A DNA stretch of 15,551 bases from Candidatus Magasanikbacteria bacterium RIFOXYD12_FULL_33_17 (lineage in GTDB: Bacteria; Patescibacteriota; Patescibacteriia; Magasanikbacterales; UBA922), in the NCBI GenBank assembly GCA_001783255.1, contig MFRB01000002.1, positions 196-15,746 on the forward strand, given 5' to 3'. A program made the position numbers and the translations under genes. Below are positions 1-5,562 of this stretch, in pieces (the first letter of the stretch is position 1; each line of letters opens with the position of its first letter). Below the pieces are notes generated by a model. That model did not search any database. It was not told the origin of the DNA and saw nothing but the letters and a program-made list of their open reading frames with translations.

Positions 1-167
1 TCATTAATGGCGTCTATATTTCGCAAATTATTCCAAGTTCTCCAAATTTCATAAATATCTTCTGCATCTTTATCTAAATTAAAAGTATCCTTCAACCAAT
101 TGTTGAGAGTATGATTGTCATAAAAGCGGAGGACGCCTCCTATGTCAAAGATGATGGCTTTGGGCAT
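1..167 (-). CDS. HAD-superfamily hydrolase, N-terminal fragment cut by the window edge
   Basis: Reading leftward from an ATG at 165-167 there is an open frame of 55 codons that leaves the window without a stop. It begins MPKAIIFDIGGVLRFYD. The hydrophobic strand followed by FDIGGVL is motif I of haloacid-dehalogenase-like phosphohydrolases, with the nucleophilic Asp at residue 8. The second motif-I Asp is replaced by Gly, as in the YihX-like subgroup (FDLGNV). The following helical region (TLNNWLKDTFNLDKDAEDIYEIWRTWNN) fits a cap domain of that subgroup. Family knowledge suggests a small-molecule phosphatase; the substrate cannot be read from this fragment. The start lies 8 nt downstream of the RhuM-Fic stop, so the two genes are probably co-transcribed. 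No Shine-Dalgarno sequence is visible. Motifs II-IV lie outside the window. Confidence 0.75.
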   Translation of the reverse strand, partial: MPKAIIFDIGGVLRFYDNHTLNNWLKDTFNLDKDAEDIYEIWRTWNNLRNIDAIN

Positions 168-175
168 ATTTTATA

Positions 176-1129
176 TTATTTTTTTAATAGTTGTAATATT
201 AAACCAATCATTTTATTTTTATCTTTTGGATTGCTTTCTGCTACGAGCAGTGTCAAAACAGTAAGTGCTTCTGGTGTGATTTTGTCTTTTCTCAAAATAC
301 CAGACTTATTCAAAAACCATACAAATGCAAAAGCACCACTGCGTTTGTTGCCATCAACAAAGGGGTGGTTTTTGACTATAAAATATAGAAGATGGGCGGA
401 TTTTTCTTCTAGACTAGAGTATGCATCTTTTCCAAAAACAGTTTGAAAAATAGAACCAATAATACCTTGTATAGCATCTACTCCGCGTTCTTGTCCAAAA
501 AGTTTACTGGCTTCTTTCTTTTTAAGTAAATCATTTTTGAGTTCTTGCAAAGCTTTTTGCAATTCATCGGCGGTAATTTTGACTTGTTTTTTTCTGGTGC
601 CTGTTTTTGGTAATGTTTCTTTGTCATAAGCATCAAGTGACAACCAAGTTCCCGCAAACATTTTGATTAGTTCTAGTGCATCCCGTGCATTTACTTGCCC
701 ACCATTTGGAAGTAAATTTTTGACAGACTCTATCGCTTGTAAAAATTCATCATAATTTTTTGCTAATACTTTTTTGTTGATGGTATAGCCTTTAGTTATG
801 TGTTCACGCAAAGTTTGAGTTGACCATTTGCGAAAAGTTATTGCTACCTTTGAGTTTGTTCTATATCCGACTGATAGAATTACATCTAGAGAGTAAAAAG
901 TGACAGGTTTATCTGAATTTGCAATATGCATTTTTTGCATATTGCTTTTTTCTTTTATTTCACCATCTTTGAAAATATTACGAATATGTCTGGAAACAAC
1001 TGATTGGTCAACATCAAAAAGCTCGACAATTTGTGCCTGGGTCGCCCAAATTGTTTCTCGTTTGAAATCACCCTTAAATTCAAGAGCCCCTTTTTTGGAT
1101 TGGTAGATAATAATTTTATTTTTTTTCAT
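176..1129 (-). CDS. RhuM-type N-terminal domain fused to a Fic/Doc domain
   Basis: A 317-aa protein. Residues about 1-115 resemble the virulence RhuM family (COG3943-like), including a helix-turn-helix-like stretch (IWATQAQIVELFDVDQSVVSRHI) and a SLDVILSVGYR segment. Residues about 200-317 carry a Fic/Doc fold with HPFVDGNKRSG beginning at His255. Fic AMPylases usually read HPFxxGNGR; here Lys occupies the last Gly position, as in Doc (HxFxDANKR), which phosphorylates EF-Tu. Transfer of a phosphate or nucleotide group to a protein is therefore plausible, but the target is inferred. I see no separate antitoxin gene and no clear inhibitory S/TxxxEG/N helix, so the N-terminal half may act as the partner or DNA-binding part. 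The HAD gene follows 8 nt downstream. An extended -10 element lies upstream of the ATG. Confidence 0.85.
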   Translation of the reverse strand: MKKNKIIIYQSKKGALEFKGDFKRETIWATQAQIVELFDVDQSVVSRHIRNIFKDGEIKEKSNMQKMHIANSDKPVTFYSLDVILSVGYRTNSKVAITFRKWSTQTLREHITKGYTINKKVLAKNYDEFLQAIESVKNLLPNGGQVNARDALELIKMFAGTWLSLDAYDKETLPKTGTRKKQVKITADELQKALQELKNDLLKKKEASKLFGQERGVDAIQGIIGSIFQTVFGKDAYSSLEEKSAHLLYFIVKNHPFVDGNKRSGAFAFVWFLNKSGILRKDKITPEALTVLTLLVAESNPKDKNKMIGLILQLLKK

Positions 1130-1154
1130 AAAATTTGTTGTTTAATTGTAATAT

Positions 1155-1163
1155 ATTATACCA
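1155..1163 (-). promoter_or_regulatory. Extended -10 promoter for the RhuM-Fic gene
   Basis: On the minus strand TGGTATAAT ends about 26 nt before the Fic start codon: a perfect TATAAT preceded by the TGN extension. No good -35 hexamer sits at 16-18 nt, which is normal for extended -10 promoters. It lies just after the cupin terminator, so the Fic-HAD pair can form its own unit. Confidence 0.5.
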
Positions 1164-1181
1164 ACAAATATCAAACAAAAC

Positions 1182-1206
1182 AAAAAACCGCCTTTCGACG
1201 GTTTTC
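1182..1206 (-). terminator. Intrinsic terminator of the cupin gene
   Basis: On the minus strand ACCGTC, a GAAA tetraloop and GGCGGT form a 6-bp stem (one G-U pair), extended by flanking A and T tracts and ending in T6. It begins 7 nt after the cupin stop, which points to this gene as its client. Confidence 0.75.
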
Positions 1207-1212
1207 AAATTA

Positions 1213-1599
1213 TTATTCACTAGTCTTTCCATCAAAATGTTCTTCTATCTCCTCAGCTTTGGTATGCTCTACCAAACCATCTTTGTGCTCTGGTGGAGAA
1301 TAGACGGTGTATAGTTTCATTTCTGTGTCGCCAGTGTTGATGATATTGTGCTTAGCTCCAGCTGGGACCACTACAGCGAAATCAGCTTGTAAGTCATGTT
1401 CGACACCGTCAAGGATTGCTTTACCAGTACCTTGTTCAATACGGATGAATTGGTCTAGGTGGTGGACTTCCATACCAATTTCTCCGCCAGGTTGGAGGTT
1501 CATGAGGACCAACTGACTATTTTTGGCTGTGTAGAGCACTCTTCTATAATCTGTATTTTCTAATGTTTCTTTTTCGATGTTTACTATGTAGCCTTTCAT
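1213..1599 (-). CDS. Small single-domain cupin protein
   Basis: A 128-aa protein of one conserved beta-barrel domain. The first cupin motif appears as GMEVHHLDQFIRIEQGTG at about residues 42-59. It carries His residues and an E-x-G end, but the middle departs from classical HxHxxxxE, so metal binding is likely but altered. The second motif, VVVPAGAKHNIINTG, matches PxG(x2)H(x3)N exactly. The length is that of the small stand-alone cupins common in CPR genomes. Its substrate cannot be told; mannose-6-phosphate isomerase-like and sensor-like cupins look alike at this level. A TATAAT at 1618-1623 lies 19 nt before the ATG, and a terminator follows at once, so it is a single-gene unit. The C-terminal tail after about residue 105 is charged and rich in Glu. 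Confidence 0.85.
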   Translation of the reverse strand: MKGYIVNIEKETLENTDYRRVLYTAKNSQLVLMNLQPGGEIGMEVHHLDQFIRIEQGTGKAILDGVEHDLQADFAVVVPAGAKHNIINTGDTEMKLYTVYSPPEHKDGLVEHTKAEEIEEHFDGKTSE

Positions 1600-1617
1600 A
1601 TGCGTATGAAATTAAAA

Positions 1618-1623
1618 ATTATA
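1618..1623 (-). promoter_or_regulatory. -10 element of the cupin gene
   Basis: A perfect TATAAT on the minus strand, 19 nt before the cupin ATG. The region 17 nt upstream is only A/T-rich, with no clear -35. The expected transcript leader would be only about a dozen nt. Confidence 0.4.
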
Positions 1624-1657
1624 TTTAGCTAATTTTAGGGAAAATTTTGCTAAGTTA

Positions 1658-1760
1658 CATTGTCCCATTGCCTCACCCTCCCAAGGCGGGCAGGCTGACC
1701 CATTGTAATTTTGACTTTGGTATTTAGACCACAATGGAACAATGGGGCAATAGAACAATG
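1658..1760. repeat. Intergenic palindrome built of 8-bp units, copy A
   Basis: The left arm holds CATTGTCC then CATTGCCT. The right arm holds CAATGGAA, CAATGGGG, CAATAGAA, CAATG in exact 8-bp register (1732-1760). The arms are roughly complementary. The middle carries a G+C-rich insert, CCCAAGGCGGGCAGG (1680-1694), absent from the other two copies. It occupies the divergent gap between the cupin and rpsB genes. Copies B and C lie at 2719-2790 and 7731-7806. Confidence 0.75.
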
Positions 1761-1832
1761 ATTTGTGTTACTTATATAATACACCCATCCTACCACAAGT
1801 TCAACTGTATATAGCATATTTGTAGCTCAACC

Positions 1833-1861
1833 TTGACAAATTTTCTATAATGTTATATTAT
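1833..1861 (+). promoter_or_regulatory. Promoter of the rpsB-tsf unit
   Basis: TTGACA at 1833-1838 and TATTAT at 1856-1861 are separated by 17 bp, the ideal sigma-70 spacing. The start of transcription would be near 1868, leaving a leader of about 105 nt before rpsB. An overlapping TATAAT at 1846-1851 is too close to this -35 to be its partner. Confidence 0.75.
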
Positions 1862-1867
1862 TCTAGC

Positions 1868-1956
1868 CGTTACAGCTTAGCTGGAAACGTTTTATAAATC
1901 CCTCACCTTCCTGATGTTTTCCTGCCCGCCGAATCGGCTGGTTTCTGGAAGAGAGG
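1868..1956 (+). promoter_or_regulatory. Structured rpsB leader, possible S2 autoregulatory RNA
   Basis: Two helices can be drawn. One pairs CGTT (1868-1871) with AACG (1886-1889) around CAGC/GCTG. The second pairs CCTC (1901-1904) with GAGG (1953-1956) and CTTCC (1907-1911) with GGAAG (1947-1951), capped by GCCG-aat-CGGC (1928-1938). The second ends 3 nt before the AAGGA ribosome binding site. rpsB leaders that bind S2 are known in other bacteria; that this is one is inference from position and structure. Confidence 0.4.
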
Positions 1957-1973
1957 ATTAAGGAAAATGCTAT

Positions 1974-2705
1974 ATGAAAATTCCTTCAGTCTTGGAGATG
2001 CTCCAAGCCGGTGTTCACTTTGGACACAAAGGGTCTCGTTGGTACCCAAAGATGAAACCTTTCATCTTCACATCACGTAACCAAGTTCACATTATTGACT
2101 TGGAAAAAACTGCGGCTCAACTAGAAATAGTTTTGCCACAAATTAAACAAATGGCTGCAGAAGGTAAACAAATTCTTTTTGTTTCTACCAAACCTCAAGC
2201 CAAAGCTATCGTCAAAAAAGCTGCACAAGATTGTGGAATGCCATTTTTGGTTGATAGATGGATCGGTGGAATGCTTACCAACTTTGATGAAATCAGAAAG
2301 TTGACTAAGAAATATATAACTCAAAAAGATCAATTGGAAAAAGGTCAACTTGGTAAATATACTAAAAAAGAACAATTGGAAATTGCTAAGAATCTTGAAA
2401 AAAAGGACAAATATTTGTCAGGTCTTGTAAATTTGGATAAGAGTCCTGATGCAGTATTTATTCCTTCTATGCAATGTGAAAAAACTACTGTTACAGAAGC
2501 CAACAAAATGAATATTCCTATTATTGGTGTTTGTGATACAAATGCTAACCCAAACAAAGCTGAATATATCATTCCAGCCAACGATGATGCTGTAAAATCT
2601 ATTGAAATGATGGTAGGTCTAGTACGTGACGCTGTCAAAGAAGGTCTTGAAGAAAAAGCAAAAAACGCTGCTTCTGTAAAAGTTGAAGATAAAACAAGTA
2701 AATAA
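1974..2705 (+). CDS. rpsB: 30S ribosomal protein S2
   Basis: A 243-aa protein, usual length for bacterial S2. It starts with the family signature EMLQAGVHFGHKGSRWYPKMKPFIF and continues with HIIDLEKTA, the ILFVSTKPQA strand, FLVDRWIGGMLTNF, the coiled-coil insert around residues 110-145, and DAVFIPS...IPIIGVCDTNANP...YIIPANDDA. It binds the 30S head-body junction late in subunit assembly and is needed for S1 recruitment in bacteria that have S1. A Shine-Dalgarno-like AAGGA (1960-1964) lies 9 nt before the ATG, the clearest one in the window. An earlier ATG at 1967 is in another frame and gives no S2 sequence. The Lys/Glu-rich tail is typical of the family. tsf follows after a palindromic spacer, the classical bacterial order. 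Confidence 0.97.
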   Translation: MKIPSVLEMLQAGVHFGHKGSRWYPKMKPFIFTSRNQVHIIDLEKTAAQLEIVLPQIKQMAAEGKQILFVSTKPQAKAIVKKAAQDCGMPFLVDRWIGGMLTNFDEIRKLTKKYITQKDQLEKGQLGKYTKKEQLEIAKNLEKKDKYLSGLVNLDKSPDAVFIPSMQCEKTTVTEANKMNIPIIGVCDTNANPNKAEYIIPANDDAVKSIEMMVGLVRDAVKEGLEEKAKNAASVKVEDKTSK

Positions 2706-2718
2706 TTACTTTGTTAGA

Positions 2719-2790
2719 AATTGTTCCACTGCACCATTGTCCCATTGTGGTTTTCACATTGACAATTTGACAATGGAACAATGTGGCAAT
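2719..2790. repeat. Intergenic palindrome built of 8-bp units, copy B
   Basis: The left arm reads AATTGTTC, CACTGCAC, CATTGTCC, CATTGTGG (2719-2750). The right arm reads CAATTTGA, CAATGGAA, CAATGTGG, CAAT (2763-2790). Both are in strict 8-bp steps and roughly complementary. The centre, TGTGGTTTT, is shared with copy C. It fills the rpsB-tsf gap and may form a hairpin in the co-transcript. It has no terminal T-run, so read-through into tsf is expected. Confidence 0.75.
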
Positions 2791-2861
2791 CAAAATAAAA
2801 AATATAACTTTAGTTAATTGAACATACAATTACTAAAGGATTTACTTTTAAAAAACGTATT

Positions 2862-3512
2862 ATGTCTATATCTGCTTCAGACATTGCTAAGCTTCGTGCT
2901 CAAACAGGAGCTGGCATGATGGATTGTAAAAATGCTATGGAAGAGTCCAATGGTGACTTCGAAAAAGCAATTGATTGGTTGCGCACAAGAGGTGTTGCCA
3001 AAGCTGCCAAGAGATCTGGCAAAATCGCTGCTGAAGGAAAAATATTCACTTATCTTCACGGTGCTGGAAAAATTGGTGTGATGATAGAATTGAATTCAGA
3101 GACTGATTTCGTTGCCAAAAATGATGCTTTCTTGACTCTTGGTAATGACATCACTATGCACATTGCTGCGATGAATCCAAAATATCTTTCTCGTGAAGAA
3201 GTTTCTGCTGAAGATATGACTAGAGAAAAAGAAATTTACCGCGCTCAACTTACAGCTGAAGGTAAACCAGAAGCTATGATTGAAAAAATATTGGAAGGAA
3301 AAATGGGTAAATACTATTCTGAAGTTTGTCTTCTAGAACAAGCTTTCATCAAAGATGAAGACAAGACTATTGAACAATTGCTTACAGCAGCTTCTGGATC
3401 AATTGGTGAAAAAATCAGTCTTCGTCGATTTGCTCGTTTCGAAGTTGGTGAAGGTATTGAAAAGAAAGTAACTGACTTTGTGGCTGAGGTGAATGAACAA
3501 CTAGGTGCGTAA
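2862..3512 (+). CDS. tsf: Translation elongation factor Ts
   Basis: A 216-aa protein that acts as guanine-nucleotide exchange factor for EF-Tu in the cytoplasm. The N-terminal UBA-like domain is intact (LRAQTGAGMMDCKNAMEESNGDFEKAIDWLRTRG, residues about 12-45). The core motif SETDFVAKN, which enters the EF-Tu nucleotide site, is at about residues 79-87. The length is well below the 283 aa of E. coli and near the short Thermus-type form, meaning a reduced core; the C-terminal FEVGEG...FVAEV segment is retained. No Shine-Dalgarno sequence lies at normal distance; AAAGGA at 2835 is over 20 nt away. It is co-transcribed with rpsB and followed by a terminator. Confidence 0.96.
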   Translation: MSISASDIAKLRAQTGAGMMDCKNAMEESNGDFEKAIDWLRTRGVAKAAKRSGKIAAEGKIFTYLHGAGKIGVMIELNSETDFVAKNDAFLTLGNDITMHIAAMNPKYLSREEVSAEDMTREKEIYRAQLTAEGKPEAMIEKILEGKMGKYYSEVCLLEQAFIKDEDKTIEQLLTAASGSIGEKISLRRFARFEVGEGIEKKVTDFVAEVNEQLGA

Positions 3513-3539
3513 ACATTGCAACACTTAAACATTGCAACA
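3510..3539 (+). repeat. Tandem 14-bp direct repeat overlapping the tsf stop
   Basis: TAAACATTGCAACA occurs at 3510-3523 and again at 3526-3539, a period of 16 bp, which is twice the 8-bp step of the intergenic palindromes. The first copy includes the tsf stop codon, and the second runs into the terminator. Confidence 0.7.
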
Positions 3540-3540
3540 A

Positions 3541-3576
3541 AAAAACACTCTCGATTTGGTCGGGAGTGTTTTTTTT
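3541..3576 (+). terminator. Intrinsic terminator after tsf, bidirectional
   Basis: CACTCTCG, loop ATTTGGT and CGGGAGTG form an 8-bp stem with one G-U pair, preceded by an A-run and followed by T8. It can act on either strand, for tsf (plus) and for the small membrane protein gene (minus). A 35-bp identical copy, loop included, lies at 4011-4045. Confidence 0.85.
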
Positions 3577-3597
3577 GTTACTAAATTTTTATTAACA
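3577..3597. repeat. Inverted-repeat partner at the left end of the membrane-protein cassette
   Basis: It reads GTTACT then AAATTTTTATT. The minus strand from 4078 reads GTTATGTG then AAATTTTTATTT, so both ends share GTTA and an 11-bp block. The match is A/T-rich and could be chance, but it falls exactly where a cassette end is expected, directly against the tsf terminator. Confidence 0.35.
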
Positions 3598-3606
3598 CTT
3601 TTTTAT

Positions 3607-3939
3607 TTATTTTTTAATTTTTTGATATAAAATATAGACAAGTAAAAAAATTAGACCGTAACCAACTATAAGTCCACCTATTATTCCAGTCCATTCTATC
3701 CATTCCAGAGGTCCTCCATCTAATCCAAGACCACGGCAAAGATCATTTGTGTCAAACTTACAGATTGACCAAAGAATAATGTCGCTTATCCATACTCCGA
3801 TTTTTGCAGGATATGCTAAAACTAATAATAAATTTTTGTTGTCAATGTGTTTTTCAAACACTAGGGCAATTACTATCAAGAATATAGCAAATAAACAACC
3901 TGAAAAAAAAGGAATTAATTTTGAGGTTTTATATTGCAT
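3607..3939 (-). CDS. Small membrane protein of unknown function
   Basis: A 110-aa protein that I do not recognise. Three hydrophobic segments are visible: residues about 8-28 (LIPFFSGCLFAIFLIVIALVF), a weaker one at about 36-60 (NLLLVLAYPAKIGVWISDIILWSIC), and about 84-104 (GIIGGLIVGYGLIFLLVYILY). Between the last two is a short loop, KFDTNDLCRGLGLDGGPLEWIEW, with one Cys. The C-terminus is basic (QKIKK), so it is probably cytoplasmic. A TATAAT with a TTGCAT box 18 bp upstream precedes it on the minus strand. The gene sits between two identical terminator hairpins (3541 and 4011), so its transcript would be isolated on both sides. Small orphan membrane proteins are common cargo of integron cassettes; whether this one belongs to the array is uncertain. 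Confidence 0.6.
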   Translation of the reverse strand: MQYKTSKLIPFFSGCLFAIFLIVIALVFEKHIDNKNLLLVLAYPAKIGVWISDIILWSICKFDTNDLCRGLGLDGGPLEWIEWTGIIGGLIVGYGLIFLLVYILYQKIKK

Positions 3940-3968
3940 TTTTTTATGTTTAAAAGTTATTTGTTTTT

Positions 3969-3998
3969 ATTATACCTGACAATAAAGAAAGTATGCAA
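3969..3998 (-). promoter_or_regulatory. Promoter of the small membrane protein gene
   Basis: On the minus strand TTGCAT (3993-3998) and TATAAT (3969-3974) are 18 bp apart, and the start codon is 30 nt further on. The -10 is perfect and the -35 matches 4 of 6 positions. Confidence 0.55.
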
Positions 3999-4010
3999 AT
4001 TGGTGGAATC

Positions 4011-4045
4011 AAAAACACTCTCGATTTGGTCGGGAGTGTTTTTTT
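4011..4045. terminator. Second, identical copy of the tsf terminator hairpin
   Basis: The 35 bp here are identical to 3541-3575, including the seven-base loop. It has an A-run and a T-run on both sides, so it can terminate either strand. On the minus strand it would stop transcripts from the ART gene before they reach the membrane-protein promoter. Perfect identity including the loop suggests duplication, not convergence. Confidence 0.7.
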
Positions 4046-4071
4046 GGATTGTATATTTAAATAAAAATTTC

Positions 4072-4188
4072 ACATAACGTTTCAGTATATCTGATGTTTG
4101 TCGTAGCGATAGCGAAGGCAAATATGGGTGGAGGCTTGTGTAGGTACGGAGCAAGCCGTAATTGCATACACAATATTATATGTTGTAA
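4072..4188 (-). repeat. attC-like site 2 (degenerate), after the ART gene
   Basis: On the minus strand the 3' end reads CTGAAACGTTATGTG, closely like site 1 (CTTGAACGTTATATG). The core is GTTATGT. The outer arm CAGTATAT (4083-4090, plus strand) can pair with ATATGTTG (4178-4185) using two G-U pairs. Inside is a clean hairpin, TTGTGTA (4136-4142) against TACACAA (4167-4173), with TACGG/CCGTA nested. The R'' box is poor: CATATAAT instead of an AAC-ending box. It is therefore either decayed or a different kind of site. Confidence 0.4.
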
Positions 4189-4194
4189 TGAAAA
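4175..4194. repeat. Terminal inverted repeat of the ART cassette, left copy
   Basis: TTATATG (4176-4182) and TAATGAAAA (4186-4194) recur on the minus strand at 4877-4871 and 4867-4859, each pair separated by three unmatched bases. That gives 16 matches in 20 positions. It is longer than the seven-base R''/R' complementarity of normal integron cassettes. Confidence 0.5.
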
Positions 4195-4228
4195 TAAATT
4201 ACCATTCTGTAAGAATGGTAATTTATTT
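4192..4228. terminator. Terminator of the ADP-ribosyltransferase gene
   Basis: A perfect 16-bp stem (4192-4207 with 4213-4228) has the five-base loop TGTAA and A/T-rich flanks that give a U-rich tail in either direction. It begins 9 nt beyond the ART stop, inside the cassette and before the attC-like site. Confidence 0.7.
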
Positions 4229-4237
4229 CTGATATTT

Positions 4238-4798
4238 TTATTCAAGGATCTCTACTGTTTCTACAAGAATATTATTTACAATTTCTCTTTTTGTAACTCG
4301 AAATTTTGTGTCTCTTGGTAATAAAAATTCTCGTTCACCAAAGGCATCATTTGGCATATAGTCTGGTAGATATATTCCTTTTTTACCCTGAGGAATGTTG
4401 ATGATTTGTACAGTTTTTCTAGTTGTTTTTTTTGTGATTGTATCTATATCTATTTCAGATTCTAAGGTAGTACCCACGTAGCATGGACTTGTGAATTCGT
4501 CTGGGCTTGGGGTATCTATGCTCAATCCTCTGTGAACTATTAATGGTTTTGCTACACCGTCTATGCGAAGAAAAATAGAATCCATTATCCTGGTTTCTAG
4601 TTCGAATCGTGCAGCTAGTTCTGGTTTTATATGTTCTGTTTGGCTAGCAGCCTTTTTGCCTAAATAAATGTTTAGATTACCACCCGATGCCTGGTAATCA
4701 GAAAGAACCCTTATTTCTTCATCGGTTAAGGATTCTATTTTTTGTTCAGTTTCAGATGATGCCTTTGGGGGCTTTTCGTATGTTGGTATCTCAGCCAT
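4238..4798 (-). CDS. ADP-ribosyltransferase of the R-S-E (exoenzyme/ModA-like) clade
   Basis: A 186-aa protein. The order of motifs is that of arginine-type mono-ADP-ribosyltransferases: an N-terminal helical part ending in IYLGKK, the NAD-binding Arg in LIVHRGLS (Arg90), the strand FTSPCYVGTTLE (Thr103-Ser104, in place of S-T-S), and the ExE box FGEREFLLPRDTKFRV (Glu155, Glu157). Two acidic residues two apart are expected for arginine as acceptor; the actual target is not known. There is no signal peptide and no immunity gene next to it, and the whole protein is little more than the catalytic domain, as in phage Alt/ModA enzymes and many exotoxins. The gene is one cassette of the minus-strand array, with its own terminator. 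The Nudix gene upstream could in principle hydrolyse ADP-ribose products, but cassettes are usually unrelated. Confidence 0.8.
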   Translation of the reverse strand: MAEIPTYEKPPKASSETEQKIESLTDEEIRVLSDYQASGGNLNIYLGKKAASQTEHIKPELAARFELETRIMDSIFLRIDGVAKPLIVHRGLSIDTPSPDEFTSPCYVGTTLESEIDIDTITKKTTRKTVQIINIPQGKKGIYLPDYMPNDAFGEREFLLPRDTKFRVTKREIVNNILVETVEILE

Positions 4799-4871
4799 AA
4801 ATTTTGAGGATTACTTGAATAAAAATATCAGAAATATTGAAAAATTTATATTTTTTGCTTTTCATTATTGC

Positions 4872-4998
4872 ATATAACGTTCAAGAGTATGCGAAGTTTT
4901 TGCGTAATGGAATGGAGCAAAAATTTAGGTGAAGGAATTTTTTACTCCTTATTAAATTATAGATGAAAAATTCCTGAACCGCATACTCTTTGTTAGGT
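4872..4998 (-). repeat. attC-like site 1, between the Nudix and ART genes
   Basis: On the minus strand the order is R'' ACCTAAC (4998-4992), L'' AAGAGTATGCG (4990-4980), a central part with GAATTTTT/AAAAATTC inverted, L' CGCATACTCTT (4893-4883), and R' GTTATAT (4878-4872). L''/L' are a perfect 11-bp inverted repeat. R'' fits RYYYAAC exactly; R' differs from GTTRRRY at one base. The total of 127 bp is inside the known attC range. The site starts 16 nt after the Nudix stop, as in cassettes. Confidence 0.6.
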
Positions 4999-5014
4999 GA
5001 TGTGTGACGCATTC
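4992..5014. repeat. Terminal inverted repeat of the Nudix cassette, left copy
   Basis: This 23-bp block matches the minus strand from 5569 to 5547 at 19 of 23 positions. Both begin GTTAGGTGA, and the copies differ only at four scattered bases. The left copy abuts the Nudix stop codon (5015-5017). The right copy covers the attC-like core and the first possible codons of the gene. Confidence 0.65.
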
Positions 5015-5524
5015 TCATTTGATGGGTATGTGATTTTGTTTATAGTATGGTTCATTTCCGTACCTCTTATTATATGCACGCATTGTTTCGCGTTGAAAAC
5101 GACTGAGCTTCTCACGGTCTATTTCAGATAGTTTTAAATAATGCATTTTTGAGCATTTTTCAGGTTCCATTATTCTAGGAATGCCAGATTCTAATTTACA
5201 TAAATAGACTGGTACTACCCAAAATGGAAAATTCTCTCCTGGTAAAACCATAACTGTGAGAAGCTCATCAATTCTAATTTTTACATCATCACCAAGTTCT
5301 TCTTTGACTTCGCGAAACAATGCCTCGTGTAGATTTTGTTCATCATCAACACCTCCACCGACACCTTCCAGCATACCTATTTCGTCACGAGCTTTTGTGC
5401 CTCTTTCAAGCAGGATCACATACCCATTATTCTTAAAAATTAATGAGCCTACTGCAATCTTATAAGGTTCATGAGGTTTATTAATAGTTTTTAGATATTT
5501 ACTTAATTCGGAAATTGTTTTCAT
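5015..5524 (-). CDS. Nudix hydrolase
   Basis: From the ATG at 5524 the protein has 169 aa (MKTISELSKYLKTI...); an in-frame GTG at 5557 would add 11 residues. I prefer the ATG because the GTG lies inside the terminal repeat of the cassette. The Nudix box is GGGVDDEQNLHEALFREVKEELG, at about residues 57-79. The REVKEELG part with the metal-binding Glu residues is intact, but the first Glu of Gx5Ex7REUxEE is Gln. The strand before it (AVGSLIFKNNGYVILLERG) is the usual beta-strand pair. The family cleaves nucleoside diphosphates linked to another group; the substrate cannot be read here. The gene is preceded by a GTTAGGT core and followed after 16 nt by an attC-like site, making it a tight cassette. 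Confidence 0.88.
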   Translation of the reverse strand: MKTISELSKYLKTINKPHEPYKIAVGSLIFKNNGYVILLERGTKARDEIGMLEGVGGGVDDEQNLHEALFREVKEELGDDVKIRIDELLTVMVLPGENFPFWVVPVYLCKLESGIPRIMEPEKCSKMHYLKLSEIDREKLSRFQRETMRAYNKRYGNEPYYKQNHIPIK

Positions 5525-5562
5525 AGGATTGTTAATTTTTGAGAAAGAAGGCGCCACATTTC

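Noticed and set aside
1658..1760. Regular 8-bp units as a CRISPR-like array.
   Set aside because: Units are far too short, there are no spacers, and the arms are inverted to each other; no cas genes are near.
4136..4173. The folded block with TTGTGTA/TACACAA and TACGG/CCGTA stems looked at first like a small structured RNA or tRNA piece.
   Set aside because: No T-loop TTC motif, anticodon stem or CCA-proximal acceptor stem can be laid out; it is better explained as the inner part of a degenerate attC-like site.
4238..5524. The Nudix and ART genes as a dedicated enzyme pair or toxin-antitoxin operon.
   Set aside because: An attC-like site of 127 bp separates them and each has its own cassette ends, so adjacency can be random; no other evidence supports a pair.
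5555..5557. GTG as the start of the Nudix gene, adding 11 residues.
   Set aside because: It lies inside the cassette terminal inverted repeat and no conserved residues are gained; the ATG at 5522-5524 begins the recognisable sequence.
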